Positions 21,500-32,879 of a DNA stretch of 64,000 nt are shown piece after piece; the first letter of the stretch is position 1, and each line of letters begins with the position of its first letter. The stretch spans positions 124,001 to 188,000 of the forward strand of contig CP071493.1 in NCBI GenBank assembly GCA_017354895.1. Reading direction: 5' to 3'. Source of the stretch: Podospora comata (Eukaryota; Ascomycota; Sordariomycetes; Sordariales; Podosporaceae). The position numbers and the translations under genes were made by a program. Under the pieces are notes generated by a model. That model was not told the DNA's origin, searched no databases, and was given only the letters and a program-made list of their open reading frames with translations.

Positions 21500-24163
21500 C
21501 CTGTCCCGACACCAGTGTAGTGTACAGCCAAAATCGAAGCTTGGTTCGGTGCGGACGGGCAACCACTTGGCTGTGGTTGGTGGATAGTCCCAAGGAATGG
21601 TTATGGACTTCGCACCAGCCGGACAGTCAGTGGGAGCTGAAACCCAGACACTTTCCTGTTTTAGCTATACTCGATTCACTGGGCATGGATCGACGATCGG
21701 CGGGTAAAAGGTTTGCGGTGTTGGTAGCACAAGCGTGGTGGTTGCAAACTCGGGGGTTATTGGGAGCGTGGTAATCGGAATCGAGAATTGAGTGGTGAAT
21801 GTGATGGCGCTGACGGTGGTTGTTGCATCAGACGGCTGTGGCGGAGTAAACGTATACACCGAGGAGTTGCTGGCCAAACCAGGGATTTCGGTGATGGTCA
21901 TCGTGTAGGTTGGAGGAGCCGTGCCAACTGAGAAATCCCACCAACCAGTGAAGGTGACTGTATGGACAGTGGATGTGAAGATAGGGGGCACCGGCAGTGG
22001 ATAGCTGAGTTGACTGGTGAAGGTGATGAGGCTGACGGACGACGATGCACCAGATGGTTTTGGTATAGCGAGGGTGTATACCGACGCAGTATTGGAGGCT
22101 CCAGGTGTGTCTGTGACAGTCATCGTATATGTTGGGGCGGCCGTGAAGAGTACCAAGAACCGGTAAACGTGACGGTGTGGACAGAGGGAACGGGGGGGAA
22201 AGAGTTGACTTTCTCGCCACTGAATATAATCTGCGGCCATGGCGAAAGGGTGAGAGTCTGAGTTGTCACCGCGCCATCGGGTTTGGTGAGGACCACGGGA
22301 GTTGGTGGAATGTCAATGCTGGGAATGATCCACAACGGAGCACCTTCACTCTCTTCACCCGTGTCATTGTAGTTGGCCACTGGAATGACGCTTGTGACGA
22401 TAGAGGCCACAGCGACTGTCAAAGTCGTAGTTGTGGCGCTAAAGGTTCCGTTTTGCATTTGTCCAACCTCGACCTCGGTCGTGTACGGGTCGATGTAGAT
22501 CGTGGTAGGGGTAGCAAGCGTTGTTGGTGGCATAACGAGGATACAAGGCGGTGACGGGCACTACGAAGAAGGAAGAAACTGGTAGACTCTCGTATTGGGG
22601 TCTCAGACGAGTAAACAGTTTGCCATGCCATCAAGCAAGGGCGCGGGTCGGGGACGGTCGTCAATAGACTGGCCCATGGAAGACCGGCCTTGATTGTGAA
22701 TGTATTGCTTTCCATACTCCCGCAGGGTGAGCTCCTTGGTACCACTGGTGCCCTCAATGATGGGATTCGTTGTTCCGCTGAGCACCATAATGATACAGAC
22801 GTTGGTGAAAACCGTATTGTCAAGAACCACGTCCGCAGCACGGGGAGCAGCGAGGATTCCGATGGGCACGTTCTTGACAACCGAGTCAATGATGGACACT
22901 GAGCCGATACCCTGGTCGTTAAGGCCACCAATTCCGCTGATGTTAAAGCCAACGCTGCCGCCATCAATCTCGATCTTGTGCCAGTTGAAACCCCGATCCC
23001 ACACCATGTCTACGGCAGTGCTACAGTTCTTGAACTGTAGTGATGTAGCCGTTTACTGCTGAGAACCCACTCGCCACCCGATAGCACCGCCCTCAAAGAC
23101 GAGATCTGAAACAAACCCTCCCGAGCCGTTCTCGGTGAAGATGCCAATATAGGTAGGAGGCTTTCCAAGATTGTCAGATGTCGGCACCTAGAAAAAAAGG
23201 TTTTGCAATGTACAGGCCTGACTAACCTGACAGTGAATACCAGTTGGTGCCAGGGGCTGTCCATTCTCGTCGGTAACAGCGGGCATCGAGTAGAGGTCGA
23301 AGACGAAATTGCGAATCTGTCGAAAGAATTGGTTTTGGGAAATATACCAATTGATACCTGAGCCGGGGATATAGGGGTTGACATTCATGAGGGCAATTCC
23401 AGTAAAGGTCTCGCATCCCTTGATGATGGGCCGGTTATTGGGATCACCGACGAACTGTGTGAAGTAGTACTGGATGATGGGAGTGCAGATCTTGTAGGTA
23501 CCGGGTGGGAAGTAAATCAGAGCTGGGCGAACGGTAGCGCTTCCGCAGTCCTCGCCACATCGGTTACCATCCATGATGGCAGCATTGATTGCTTCCTTGG
23601 TGTTATTGGTCCCAGTGTTGTCGGCCCCGTAGTCCAAGACGTTTCTGTAATGGACATAGTTGTTCTCGGCCAGTGGAGCCTATTGAATAATGAAGTTAGT
23701 ATTTCATTTCACGGATTAGGATGGATAACGCCAGAGACACACCTTTTCATGGGAGCCAAGAGTGGAAAGCCCAAAGGTATTGTTGTCGTCAGCAGTAATC
23801 AAAACTATTGCCGGTAGCAGCCTTCTTCTCGGCCAACTTCTTCATGTAGCCTTCAAAGCTACCAGAGTCGAATCAGACCGGACCGCTATATTTGCCTGCA
23901 AGTCAATCACTATTGGCTAACCAACTGTCTAGACATGTAGGTGGAGTCCTGGATCAACTTGCTTTTGCTGGGCGCAACACCCCGAGCGTTGTCCGTGTGT
24001 AATCTGGCGAGTGGGGAGGGGTCTGCTGGAATCCGGCCGGTAAGTTCTGAAGGCTGAAGCCGTGTGTTACATCTTTCCAGCCATCCCTGGACCTCCCCGC
24101 GGAGACAGTCGGGATGGTGACAGTGGTGAGTAGTGCCGCCAAGCCAACGATGAGTCTCCTCAT
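21500..24163 (-). pseudogene. Decayed GH55-type (pectate-lyase superfamily) secreted glucanase
   Basis: The gene starts at ATG 24163 with a signal peptide (MRRLIVGLAALLTTVTIPTVSA). Downstream come SGSFEGYMKKLAEKKAATG and, after a clear intron ending at about 23682, the first GH55 beta-helix module (NVLDYGADNTGTNNTKEAIN, YFPPGTYKICTPIIQYY, FTENGSGGFVSDLVFEGGAI). The lesions are an in-frame TGA at 23875, a frame switch near 23806, TAG at 23190, TAA at 23055, a break near 22600, a frame switch near 22160 and TAG at 21667. The second GH55 module is absent. Instead the first module runs straight into a Thr/Ser/Pro-rich tail with two repeats of about 65-70 residues (PTYTM...VYT...). It was probably once a secreted beta-1,3-glucanase-like wall protein. 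Confidence 0.8.
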
Positions 24164-24881
24164 CGCGTTGATTGTGTCGTGTGTCTTACTAAAGGAGGCA
24201 ACTTAGATGTGAGAATTGGTACTGATAGTTGAGTCTCCCAGTTCAGGTGTGGATGCGAAAAGAAAATGGAAGTGTAGGAGGGAACAGGAGAGACAGATGT
24301 TTACAGTGGTATCTGGGTCCAGCCGGCGTCCCCAACCGCTCTTCAAAGTCTTGACGTGGGTCTGACTCCAGTTGCTCATGTCAGATATCGCATCGGAATT
24401 GAGTGAATTACCTGGATGGTTGGGGCACTGGAGGAGGTCAACAAAGGATCCATACCAGAGCAGCTCCTCCAGCATATTGGACGATCCACCTCATACATGC
24501 GAGAGCATCGATTGGGTAGGGAAGAGGTACCCGAGTGCATCATCCGAACTTTTGGCAATGCTCTGGCCAATTCACTGGGACTGTGATGTAGAAAATGCCA
24601 GGCTGAGTCCATGGAACTGGAGCCTGAGTTGCTCCGTTGGGTGAATTGGGAGCTTGGAAGTGAAATTTACTTGTGGCTTTGTGGGGCGTTTACACTGGTG
24701 AATAAACTTGTGTCTGATATCCCAGCATGCTCATTCCATTTCCGACATGAGGTGCCTGGTAGGGCAAGGAGACGTGTCCGCTGAGGTTCATCCACCATCT
24801 AGATACCACTGCCAGACGAACAAACACCTGATTGAACACTCCATGCCTGACTCATCCAGGCACTCAACGAATCCCTTTTGA
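24164..24881. other. Gene-free stretch
   Basis: Promoter region of the decayed GH55 gene and 3' side of the GMC gene. A few short frames lack coding style. I see nothing else. Confidence 0.5.
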
Positions 24882-26963
24882 TCAGACTATTGTACCAGCC
24901 CTCAACTTGATCAAATCGGCCGCCTGTTCACGCTTGTCAGCTTGTAAATTCACCAAGAAAAAGTCAAGATCGATTCTCACCTTCTCTGCAACCGCATATA
25001 CCGTCATGCTTGTGGTACTAGCAACAATTGTCGGCATCATCGACGCATCCACCACGCTCAGGCCCCTCACTCCATACACCATCAAGTCCTCCCCTACCAC
25101 TCCCCCCCACTCCCTCGGCATTTTGGCTGCCGTCCCAACTGGGTGGTACACGCTGGGAATGGTATTTGCCCTCACCCATGCCCCAAGCGCTTCGTCCGAC
25201 TCATACCCAGGCCCCGGCACGACCTCGGTGGCATTATACCTAGACAACTCCCCGGTGGTCATGAACCTCCTCAGAAACTTGATCTCCTCAACCGCCACAT
25301 CCACATCTATCGGGTTCGAGGCGGCCCTGTAGTTCACGATCGGCTCGACTTCAATGTCGCTGCCTGCGGCCGGGTCGATCAACACGGTGCCGCGGCTGAC
25401 GGGGTGGATGATAATGGGGACAAAAGACGGATCACCTGAAAAGGTTGCGCGGAGAAAAGAGAAGTCTTTGGCTCGCATCTCGCGAGCGTAGATCTGTTGC
25501 TGCTTACGATAGCCTCTGATGATGGTTCTGTCGGTACCTTTGGGTAGATATGTAGCCGGATCCTGAGACTCGTACTTGGATGCGATCCGCTTGAAGGAGC
25601 CTGGGGAAACCACTGGCAGCTCGACAGATAATCCTAGCGAGGTTCTTCCCAGCCCATCATCAACCACGGTGATATTTAAGTGCTCTGGGATTGGTGGTGA
25701 CGTTAACCCTGAAGAGTGTAAGTTGTTAGCTGGTTCCGTCCATCCTCAGCGGCCCTGGATATACATACAACTGAAAGATACTGCAGGTATGAAGGTATGA
25801 TCCTGAAAATTGTACCCGACACCAGGGAGGTCAACTTCGACCGGTATCCCGGCATGTTTCAAAAGGTCTGCAGGTCCGATGCCGCTCAGCTGCAGGATCT
25901 GAGGCGTATGGATGGCACCGGCAGCTAGGATGACTTCCTTTCTGGCACGAATGGTAGTCTTTTTCGAGCTTTCACCTCGGGGGTAGATTTGAACACCTGC
26001 GGCTCTGTGGTGATCAAAAACAATCTTGTTCACACGAGTTGCCGTGAGAAGATCGTAGTTGGCGCGGCTGAGACCATCCCAGTGGCCCGTTCGGGAGTAG
26101 GACCTCTCTCCCGTGTATGGATTTGTTGAAGTTTGGTAGTACTGTAGGCCAAGCTGTCCACTGCCAGCGTCTGGTGAGACCTTCATCCCCGATAGTCTTT
26201 TGGCCGCTTCATAGAAGGCATCTGATAAGAGAGACGAGTTGAGTTGCTAGAACAGATATTGAGACAGGCTTATGAAAAGACACTCACGAGTCTTGGGGCT
26301 AATCACATTGCCAAAGGTGGCGAAAATGGTATGGTTGGTCGTAAGGTTGCGGCCCCAGTATTTGGTGTCATATCTGAGGTCAAACGCAGCTGTCTCTGGT
26401 TTCGGAGCTGTCATCTGGATGCTCTTTTTGAAGTACTTGAGCATGTCAACCCAATTCCAGCGGACTCTTGGATTGCCACCGCCAAGCTCTCCCCAAACGT
26501 CGTAGTCTTTTGCGTTTCCTCGCTGGAAAACCATGCCGTTGACGGCCGAGCTCCCGCCAACGACACATCCAATAGACACAGGGAACGTCCTGTTGTTGAG
26601 ACCAGCAACTGGCGCCGAAGTTATGTTGTAGAGCGTTCCAGGCCTCTGACCATCCGGTTCTGTCATCAATGTCAGAACACAAGACGGATAGAGCCCAATA
26701 TAAGTCCCTGCACTCACCCAGGTAACCATACTCTATGACCAAGACGCTGTCTTTTGCATAAGTCAGTGTTGATGATTTCTCAAAAGGCAGGAGATATGAG
26801 ATAACTCCCTACGTTTTCCACTCTCGCTGAGACGATCTCCAACAGTCAGGCCAGCGGTTCCGCCCCCAACGATGACATAGTCGTATGTCTCCTTGATGGC
26901 TTGGATGCTGGCCGGAAAAAACCCTGCAAAGCAGGATACCTGTATGACGCCGCAAAGTCTCAT
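24882..26963 (-). CDS. Secreted GMC oxidoreductase with altered catalytic pair
   Basis: Six exons: 26963-26813, 26750-26718, 26659-26288, 26221-25769, 25708-24981 and 24923-24882; all phases agree, giving 592 aa. ATG 26963 yields a signal peptide (MRLCGVIQVSCFAGFFPASI). The FAD-binding motif is YDYVIVGGGTAGL (Gly33-Gly38). GMC signatures follow: CVVGGSSAVNGMVFQRG, then AAGAIHTPQILQLSGIGP. Near the C-terminus the active-site loop VYHPVGTAAKMP keeps the first catalytic His. The final strand reads MPTIVASTTSMTVYAVAEK, so Thr sits where family members have the second His or Asn. It is presumably an extracellular alcohol or sugar oxidase/dehydrogenase; H2O2 or electron supply to the nearby AA9 enzyme is a plausible but untested link. 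Confidence 0.92.
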
Positions 26964-27572
26964 GATGGCTTCACAGAGTATCTCACTTGCTGTGTCTATA
27001 GGAGCTCGAGACAACGTATGTACTGGGGACCTGGTCTCTTCTTAAGCCGCACTCACGGAGTTCTGCTCCGATTCCAGCTTCACATAATGGAACCCAAGCA
27101 CAACCTCATATCTCACCCGCATTATATTGGGAACAGGGCGGGAACAAAAAGAGCTCGTCTGTGTAACGTCGCCATACGCCTTGTCGTGCCTATTGGCCAC
27201 ATCGCACTACACGCGGCGCGCTAGAGAAGTTGGCTTCCCGGAACCGGGAGTTCATACCGACAGAGGCGCATTGCCGGCTTGGGAATAGATCTTTAGCAGC
27301 AAAGGAGGGGTTGATTGTGACGTTAAAGGCAAGGAACTTTTTTTCGTGGTTCTAAGTGGTCCTTTTGAGGCTTGGCCAGGATATCCGCAACGGTCGGAAA
27401 TTTCGTGCAGGGTGGAAACCGTAGAATCGCCGTCTATTATACGCCAGGAAATTCCAGTCCATTTCCAACCAGTGGTTGGGTAGCGATACATGTAGTCTAG
27501 AAAGAGGCACCTCCGTTGCCCTGCCCAAACTCCACAAACTCTCGCACAGCCCCCCACGCAATCAAAAAAATG
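26964..27572. other. Gene-free stretch
   Basis: Promoter of the GMC gene and 3' side of the next minus-strand gene. A 101-codon minus-strand ORF (27557-27252) has no coding character. Nothing else is seen. Confidence 0.45.
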
Positions 27573-28489
27573 TCACCACTCCTCTCCTTGACCTTCTACC
27601 CGTTCCCAATAGTCATCCTCCGCCTCGTCATCCGCCCACATGATGCCCTTTGCAGCGTCAAATGCATACCCCGTATCGCTCCCCCCGTCGGCGTCATCAT
27701 CCGTCTCATCGCAACTTTCACTAGCTTGGTTTGTCTCTTCGGCATACGATCCATCGTACTCCTTTGGGTCATCCAGCTCAAACTCATCTCCATCTGGCGT
27801 GACCAACACCAAATCAGGGCCCTCAGATCCAGGGTGCTGGTCCGGGTCCTCCCAGCGCCACCAGTCACACCGGGGCAGGGCGCCATGGGTATACAAGTCT
27901 GCTTCGCGGAGCTGACGAAGGCTGTAGAGATCCATGCGTCCGTCTGAATCAATGTAGCTGTGTGTGGCCCAGGAGGTGAACTCCAGGCCGGTCCAGGTGG
28001 TGTAGTGCACGCTGTAGTCATCCGTGTCGCTTTGGCCGTCGTAGTCGGAGTCTGAATCGTGGCTGGGTGTTCCGTTCCCGGCCTTGATACTGGGGTTGTA
28101 GTTTACATTGGGTGTCAGCTGGAGCCAGGCGAATTGTGAAGAGATCGGTGAATCCAGCGCGAGATGATGTCCCAACTTTGGGAGGGAATGTGTGAACGAC
28201 GGGTGGAAGGGGTTCAAGAAGGGCGGCGGTTTTGTTCCTGGACCGGGATCTTGCGGGCTCCTGCGCGGACCCCGACGGGGCAAAGCTTGATTTTGCCAGC
28301 TGATGCAAAGCTCTCAGTTTTAAAGCTTGCATGAGGTGGGGGAAAGACTTGTCCAAGAAGAACCACATAGCTTCTCTCGTATGTTCCATCCTTCTCGAAA
28401 GGATTGGGTAGATAATAACGGTCCTCTTCCACATCTGTCCAGACCAGGAGGAGTGCGTTGGTTCCGTTTCGCCGCCGAGGGAGGCGCAT
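27573..28489 (-). CDS. Acidic hypothetical protein with unresolved frame break
   Basis: The N-terminal frame starts at ATG 28489 (MRLPRRRNGTNALLLVWTD ... YYLPNPFEKDGTYERSYVVL). The C-terminal frame runs to 27573 (PPPFLNPFHPSFTHSLPKLG, FAWLQLTPNVNY, then a very Asp/Glu-rich tail: SDSDYDGQSDTDDYS, ETDDDADGGS). Both look coding but lie in different frames around 28330-28280. A 56-nt intron (28363-28308, gtggtt...gagag) would fit the phase with weak signals; a one- or two-base frameshift is the alternative. The family is not recognised. The acidic tail suggests an intracellular, possibly nuclear, protein. Confidence 0.55.
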
Positions 28490-29154
28490 AGTGGTAGTTT
28501 GGGTGCTAACCACAGTTGCAACAAGGTAGATTCCTTGCAGATTATTAAGGTTCTAGAGATTGAGAAGTCCTTCATCGTCGATATAGATGTTCTGAACGCC
28601 GTGACGTACGGGGGTAGTCGTCTTCCTCAAGTTGGTATCGCAGTCTCGGACTGTCTCTGTCTCTGGCCCGTTCGCTTCTATGGGCTCAGAGAACGGACAT
28701 AACGGCAACGTCCTGAGGAATAGTGGTTTGAGGTGCGGCCACAGGCCTGAGGGTATGAGTAAGGAAGTGAGGATTCGGGGAGGTCAGGGGTCATATATAT
28801 AAGCGGTCTGCTTCTGACATTCTATTTTAGAGAGGACATCGACTTTTATTTTCTTCGTATTTTGTGCCTTGCACGCGTGCGGGCAGTTCTGGCCCTCTGA
28901 TCAGGCCAATCCGGTGCTTATTATGTGGCCTGCGAGCCCATAGTGTCTTATCTTTTTCCTGCATGAAGTGCGGCCTGCGAGCGAGCCACTGTCACGAAGG
29001 TGTGTTCATTTAGGGACCTGTTGATGGTATATTTGTGGTGTTGTGGTTGTTTTTGTGTGTTTTCTCACCATTTCAATAGTTTGGCGAAAGTCCGCGGAGG
29101 CTGGATCTAAAGAGCCGACCTCGAAAGTCTCTGCGGAATCAGACACAAGGACAC
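28490..29154. other. Gene-free stretch with TATA-like tract
   Basis: No defensible frame. A catatatatataagcgg tract lies near 28792-28808 and could be a core promoter for an unannotated transcript, but no ORF follows it on the plus strand. It also includes the promoter of the acidic protein gene. Confidence 0.4.
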
Positions 29155-29625
29155 TCATATTGTTGCGGGATGGTAAATGAGCTCTTTGGCAGCTTGTTGA
29201 TAAAAAGCAGCGCTTGCGATGTGGTTGGCTCTAGTTAGCACGTGGCAGCCTCGATTAATGACGGATGGTGCGTACCTAGCTTGTACGATGCCCTTCTCGT
29301 TAGAGAGCTGTGAGGTTTACCCTGGTGCTGCTGTGTGGTATCGACTCGAATAGCTACTGATGGGTGTGTGTAATGTGGTGGATACGGGTAGGAATGTGAC
29401 AGGGCTACCGTTATTCCAAGCTGGGGACATCTTCGCGACCGACGGCATTTTCCGGACAAGGCTTGTGGCGCTGCTCTGATCAGATGATGGATGTTCGAGA
29501 CAGGTGGTGGTGATGTTTTGGCCAGGTGCTGGTGCGTCATGTTGATTGTAGGAGACAGAATGCGCTTGCTTTGATGGTGTATCAAGACTCCTCTTGAACG
29601 GGCGGAAGAAGGTGGAAGCGCCCAT
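29155..29625 (-). CDS. Small hypothetical protein, 141 aa, two exons
   Basis: The ATG is at 29625 (MGASTFFRPFKRSLDTPSK). Exon 1 is 29625-29321. A 45-nt intron (29320-29276, gtaaac...tctaacg...gctag) has a good branch site and joins in phase 2 to exon 2 (29275-29155), ending NHIASAAFYQQAAKELIYHP. If the intron were retained the frame would stop after 102 residues. The product is Ser/Thr-rich, with no membrane segment. The family is unknown. It is transcribed divergently from the motif-repeat gene at 29891, with 265 bp between the two start codons. Confidence 0.5.
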
Positions 29626-29890
29626 GTTGTGCGGGTTGTAAATCTGGACTGTTGGGAACGAGGCTATCTACACATGTGCACCTCTTTCCTATTCCGGCGG
29701 TCCAGTGGGCCCGGGGTAAGGCTGAAACGGACCCCTGTTTCGGCTGGCGGCATGTGCCGGCGAGCCGCGGCCGGCAATCAAATTTTTCTTATCGCACCGC
29801 CCGCGGTCCCTAAAAACCACCTGTTGCTGTCACCATCACCACAGCCCGCCGCCGCCGAGTCCGGATCATGACCACCGGGCCGACGTCAAC

Positions 29891-31382
29891 ATGAGTACCA
29901 ATGCAGCCGACCCCGTCGTGGGAGTCGCCGATTCCAATATGTCTTTTTTTCGAAAACACACCCCGTTCGGGTCCCTGTCTGGCGGCCGGCCACCGCTGAA
30001 CAACATCGCCATCACGCCTTTTCTCCAGACCTTGTTCACCATTCCCACCGTCGTCTCGCCTTCGCCCCAAACAGCTGGCCTGGTTCTTGATGGCGACGAC
30101 AAGACCGATCCTACTTCCCCTGTCGAGACCTCTCCCGAAACTCCTGCTTCCTCTGTCCCGAGCAACACTGGCGCCGCCGACAAACAACCGTCTCCGACAG
30201 TCGCCGTGTTCACTCCGCTCTCCGCCTTGGTTCCCGACAACGCTTGGCTCGACGAGAGCCTGAATGCCCCCGTTTCTCCCGACTCGATTCTTGCTTTGCC
30301 GAATACTTTGACTAATGTTGGCGCGGCAGTGGTGGAATTGCCCGCTCCTGTCGAGCCCTGCGATGGTTTCCCCACTGCTACCGTGGCTGCCGTCGCTGCT
30401 GCTGCACCTGCTTCGCCTACTATGAAACTGCTTTCTGTCGACCCGACATGGATGGATGATGCTCTTGCAGCACCTGTAACACCTGCCGCTCTTCTTGCGC
30501 TTCCCCAAAGGACTCTGATCTTGCAGGTCGATGCCCTCGAAGAGTCCCCCGTCGCTCCCGTCGCTCCTGTCGAGAACCAAGAAGCCGTTGCCGCTACCGA
30601 GGAAAAGGATGCCGAGTCTAACGCTCCTCTTGCTATTCCCACTCCGGTCCCCGAACAGCCCACAGTCGTTCTTGATCAACTCGCAGCCGAATCCACCCTG
30701 GCCCCGGTCGTCCTGATCGCCGACAAGACTTGGATGGACGAAGCCTTCAATTCGCCCGTTACACCTTGCGCTCTACTCGCTCTGCCCGAGAAGAACGTGT
30801 CTGCCGCCGGCTCCTCAGCTCCACCACCAACTCTGCCCCTGGAAGAGGTCCAGATCGCCGTCCCTTTTTTGAAGGCCTTCAATGCCCCGGTTACCCCTCT
30901 TGCGCTGCTGGCGTTGCCTGAGAAGAATTGTACTCTCCCCTAGTCTCTTGTGTCTGTACACGCCGCTAATTACCATTGTGCACATAGAGAAACTCCCGAC
31001 CTTGTCCACGTCAACCCAGGCGACACAAACAGGCCCTGAGAAAAGCTCCGGACCTCGTCCACGTCCAAGGAGGCAAGCTGGACGCGGGCAGCGCAAGGTC
31101 TTGACATCCAGCCCTGTTTCCACGTCCAACCCTCTCGCTGATTCACTCAATCTGGAAGTGGACAATGCTGTGGACGATGAATGGGAAGATGGCAGTGCTG
31201 CCTGCAGCACCCCTTGTGATCCGACATACACCAAACTGTTGTGCGACGTCGTGCTCTTCGTGCCAAGGGATATGAACTGGGAACGGGAGGAGGCCAAGGA
31301 ATGTGGAAAATGGTTCTGGGAAACAAGAAGATTGGTTCGTGCAGCGAAACAGTTGACTCTGGACTGCCAAAGGTTAAAATAG
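29891..31382 (+). CDS. Protein with four copies of a W-(M/L)-D-[DE] ... APVTP motif
   Basis: ATG 29891 (MSTNAADPVVGVADSNMSF). Exon 1 encodes about 346 residues, rich in Ala, Pro, Val and Thr. It contains four copies of one motif: residues 119 (WLDESLNAPVSPDSILALP), 187 (WMDDALAAPVTPAALLALP), 281 (WMDEAFNSPVTPCALLALPE) and 326 (FLKAFNAPVTPLALLALPE). Unspliced, the frame ends at 30943. A second exon, 31033-31382 (PEKSSGPRPRPRRQAGRG ... CGKWFWETRRLVRAAKQ), fits in phase through a 103-nt intron (30930-31032). The nearer AG at 30987 would create a stop, so this junction is uncertain. No signal peptide. The spacers are low complexity. The family is not recognised; the motif looks like a short linear interaction site. 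Confidence 0.65.
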
Positions 31383-32794
31383 AGACAGGGATGGCAAGAT
31401 ATGAGTGATGATGATATACTTGGCAATGAGCAAAGAAATGGGCATATGACCTTGGCGAAACAAGAAAAACAGTATACGCATGAGTCTGCAATACTGTTTT
31501 AACTCGTTTAGTTTTCAGCGGTTTCGGCGTTTGGTACCTCGGTATGGGTTGGCTTGTGTAGTTTTGTGGTTATATATAGAATCTTGGCACAATCAAAGCT
31601 ATCTGTCGTCTGATGTGGCTGAAAGTGATACGGCCATCTCATGGTTATAATGTGCATAGGTGCTGAGACGAAATACTTCTCGTGCATTATCCAGGCACGG
31701 ACATGATCACTAGGTACCCTTGAGTTAGCTCCGGAGGACGGATGGCTTTTCTTTGGTCGTTGATCTAGGTGTTCCATGTTCCCTCATCGATATTTTTACT
31801 GGCCTCTCATTCAATCTCCCCTGATTTCTGGTATTTCAGTCAACCGGTGTGCCCTTGGTGGCGATGGAAAAGCTGCAGAAGTAAACATTGATTCAGGTGC
31901 TCTAGGGCTGCTCAACCAATCCCCGTTATGCCATGGGTTACCTTTCCCAAGATCTTGAGATAATGATAATTTGACATTCAAGACAGATAGTCGAAGCTTG
32001 GGGACAGATACATGTCGACAGGCACTCCCACAACCTGAGAAACAGGGCAGATCGTTGATGAGAGGGCATGCTGCTGGCAATAGCGCGGTCGCTCCTTCCC
32101 AACGCGTCACCACAGTGCAATGTCTTCGCGAACCTGCCGAGGTGGCCTGTGCACGCTGTGTTGACTTTCCTCCCCATAATTATGCAGTGAATAAGAGCTG
32201 GGGCTGCCACTCGATGCTCTTCCTCCTCCATGGTTCACGGATCTCGTCTTTCTTCTCTCCCGCTTCCCTTTTTTCCTCCAGCGACCTCAGTCGTCCAAGG
32301 ATCCCTGACCCAGCAATCCTTTGACCGATTCTTACCTCTCCCATTCTCTACCAAGAGTGATACCATCATCCCCTTCAAGTTATCCTGTCTTCATTTCCTT
32401 GGTTACCGACTGTTGGGAGTCGCATTCATCGATCGACCAGCTCTCCGAACAACCGAGACAGGTGAAGCCGGTCGCATTCAAGATCGCGTGAAGCAGCTGC
32501 CTCTGGTTGGCCAAGCCTATCTGATTGATTCTGATTGATAGTATACTTCGACTTTCCTCGCAAAAGAGAGACAGCGAAGACTGTCGCTTGCAAGAACACG
32601 CTGGGGAGTTCGCCCTTCCGCTGACATCACCTTCTAAACATTACCTTTCTGGAGGTTTCAGCCACCAAAGAAATTTCCCTGGTTTTCTCGTCAATTTGAA
32701 CTCGTGACCTCCCATCCGCGCGTCGTCATCTTCTCGAAGCTCTCAGCTCGGTATTTACTACCACTAGTACCAGTTATCGTAAAAGTGACTATCT
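31383..32794. other. Long promoter / 5' leader region
   Basis: About 1.4 kb without a supported gene between the motif-repeat gene and the gene at 32880. The last few hundred bases are C/T-rich with several short ORFs (for example 32230-32538), which would be upstream ORFs if the leader is long. I see no RNA gene. Confidence 0.45.
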
Positions 32795-32857
32795 GTAAGT
32801 GTGTCTCAATTCATTAGCTTCACGCCTACAAACTGTAAACGTCTCTGACTAACCCAG
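32795..32857 (+). other. 5' UTR intron
   Basis: gtaagtgtgt at 32795, a ctgactaac branch site and cag at 32857 form a textbook 63-nt intron. It ends 22 nt before the ATG at 32880. Confidence 0.6.
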
Positions 32858-32879
32858 ATCAGCAACAAGTCAATTCAAG

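Noticed and set aside
17764-24163. Treating every frame switch as an ultra-short intron
   Set aside because: Some gaps could be 37-49-nt introns, but the switch near 20520 falls inside a codon and several stops lie within conserved blocks, so true lesions are needed.
29810-30679. 289- and 265-codon minus-strand ORFs opposite the motif-repeat gene
   Set aside because: Low-complexity antisense frames created by the repetitive GC-rich plus-strand gene.
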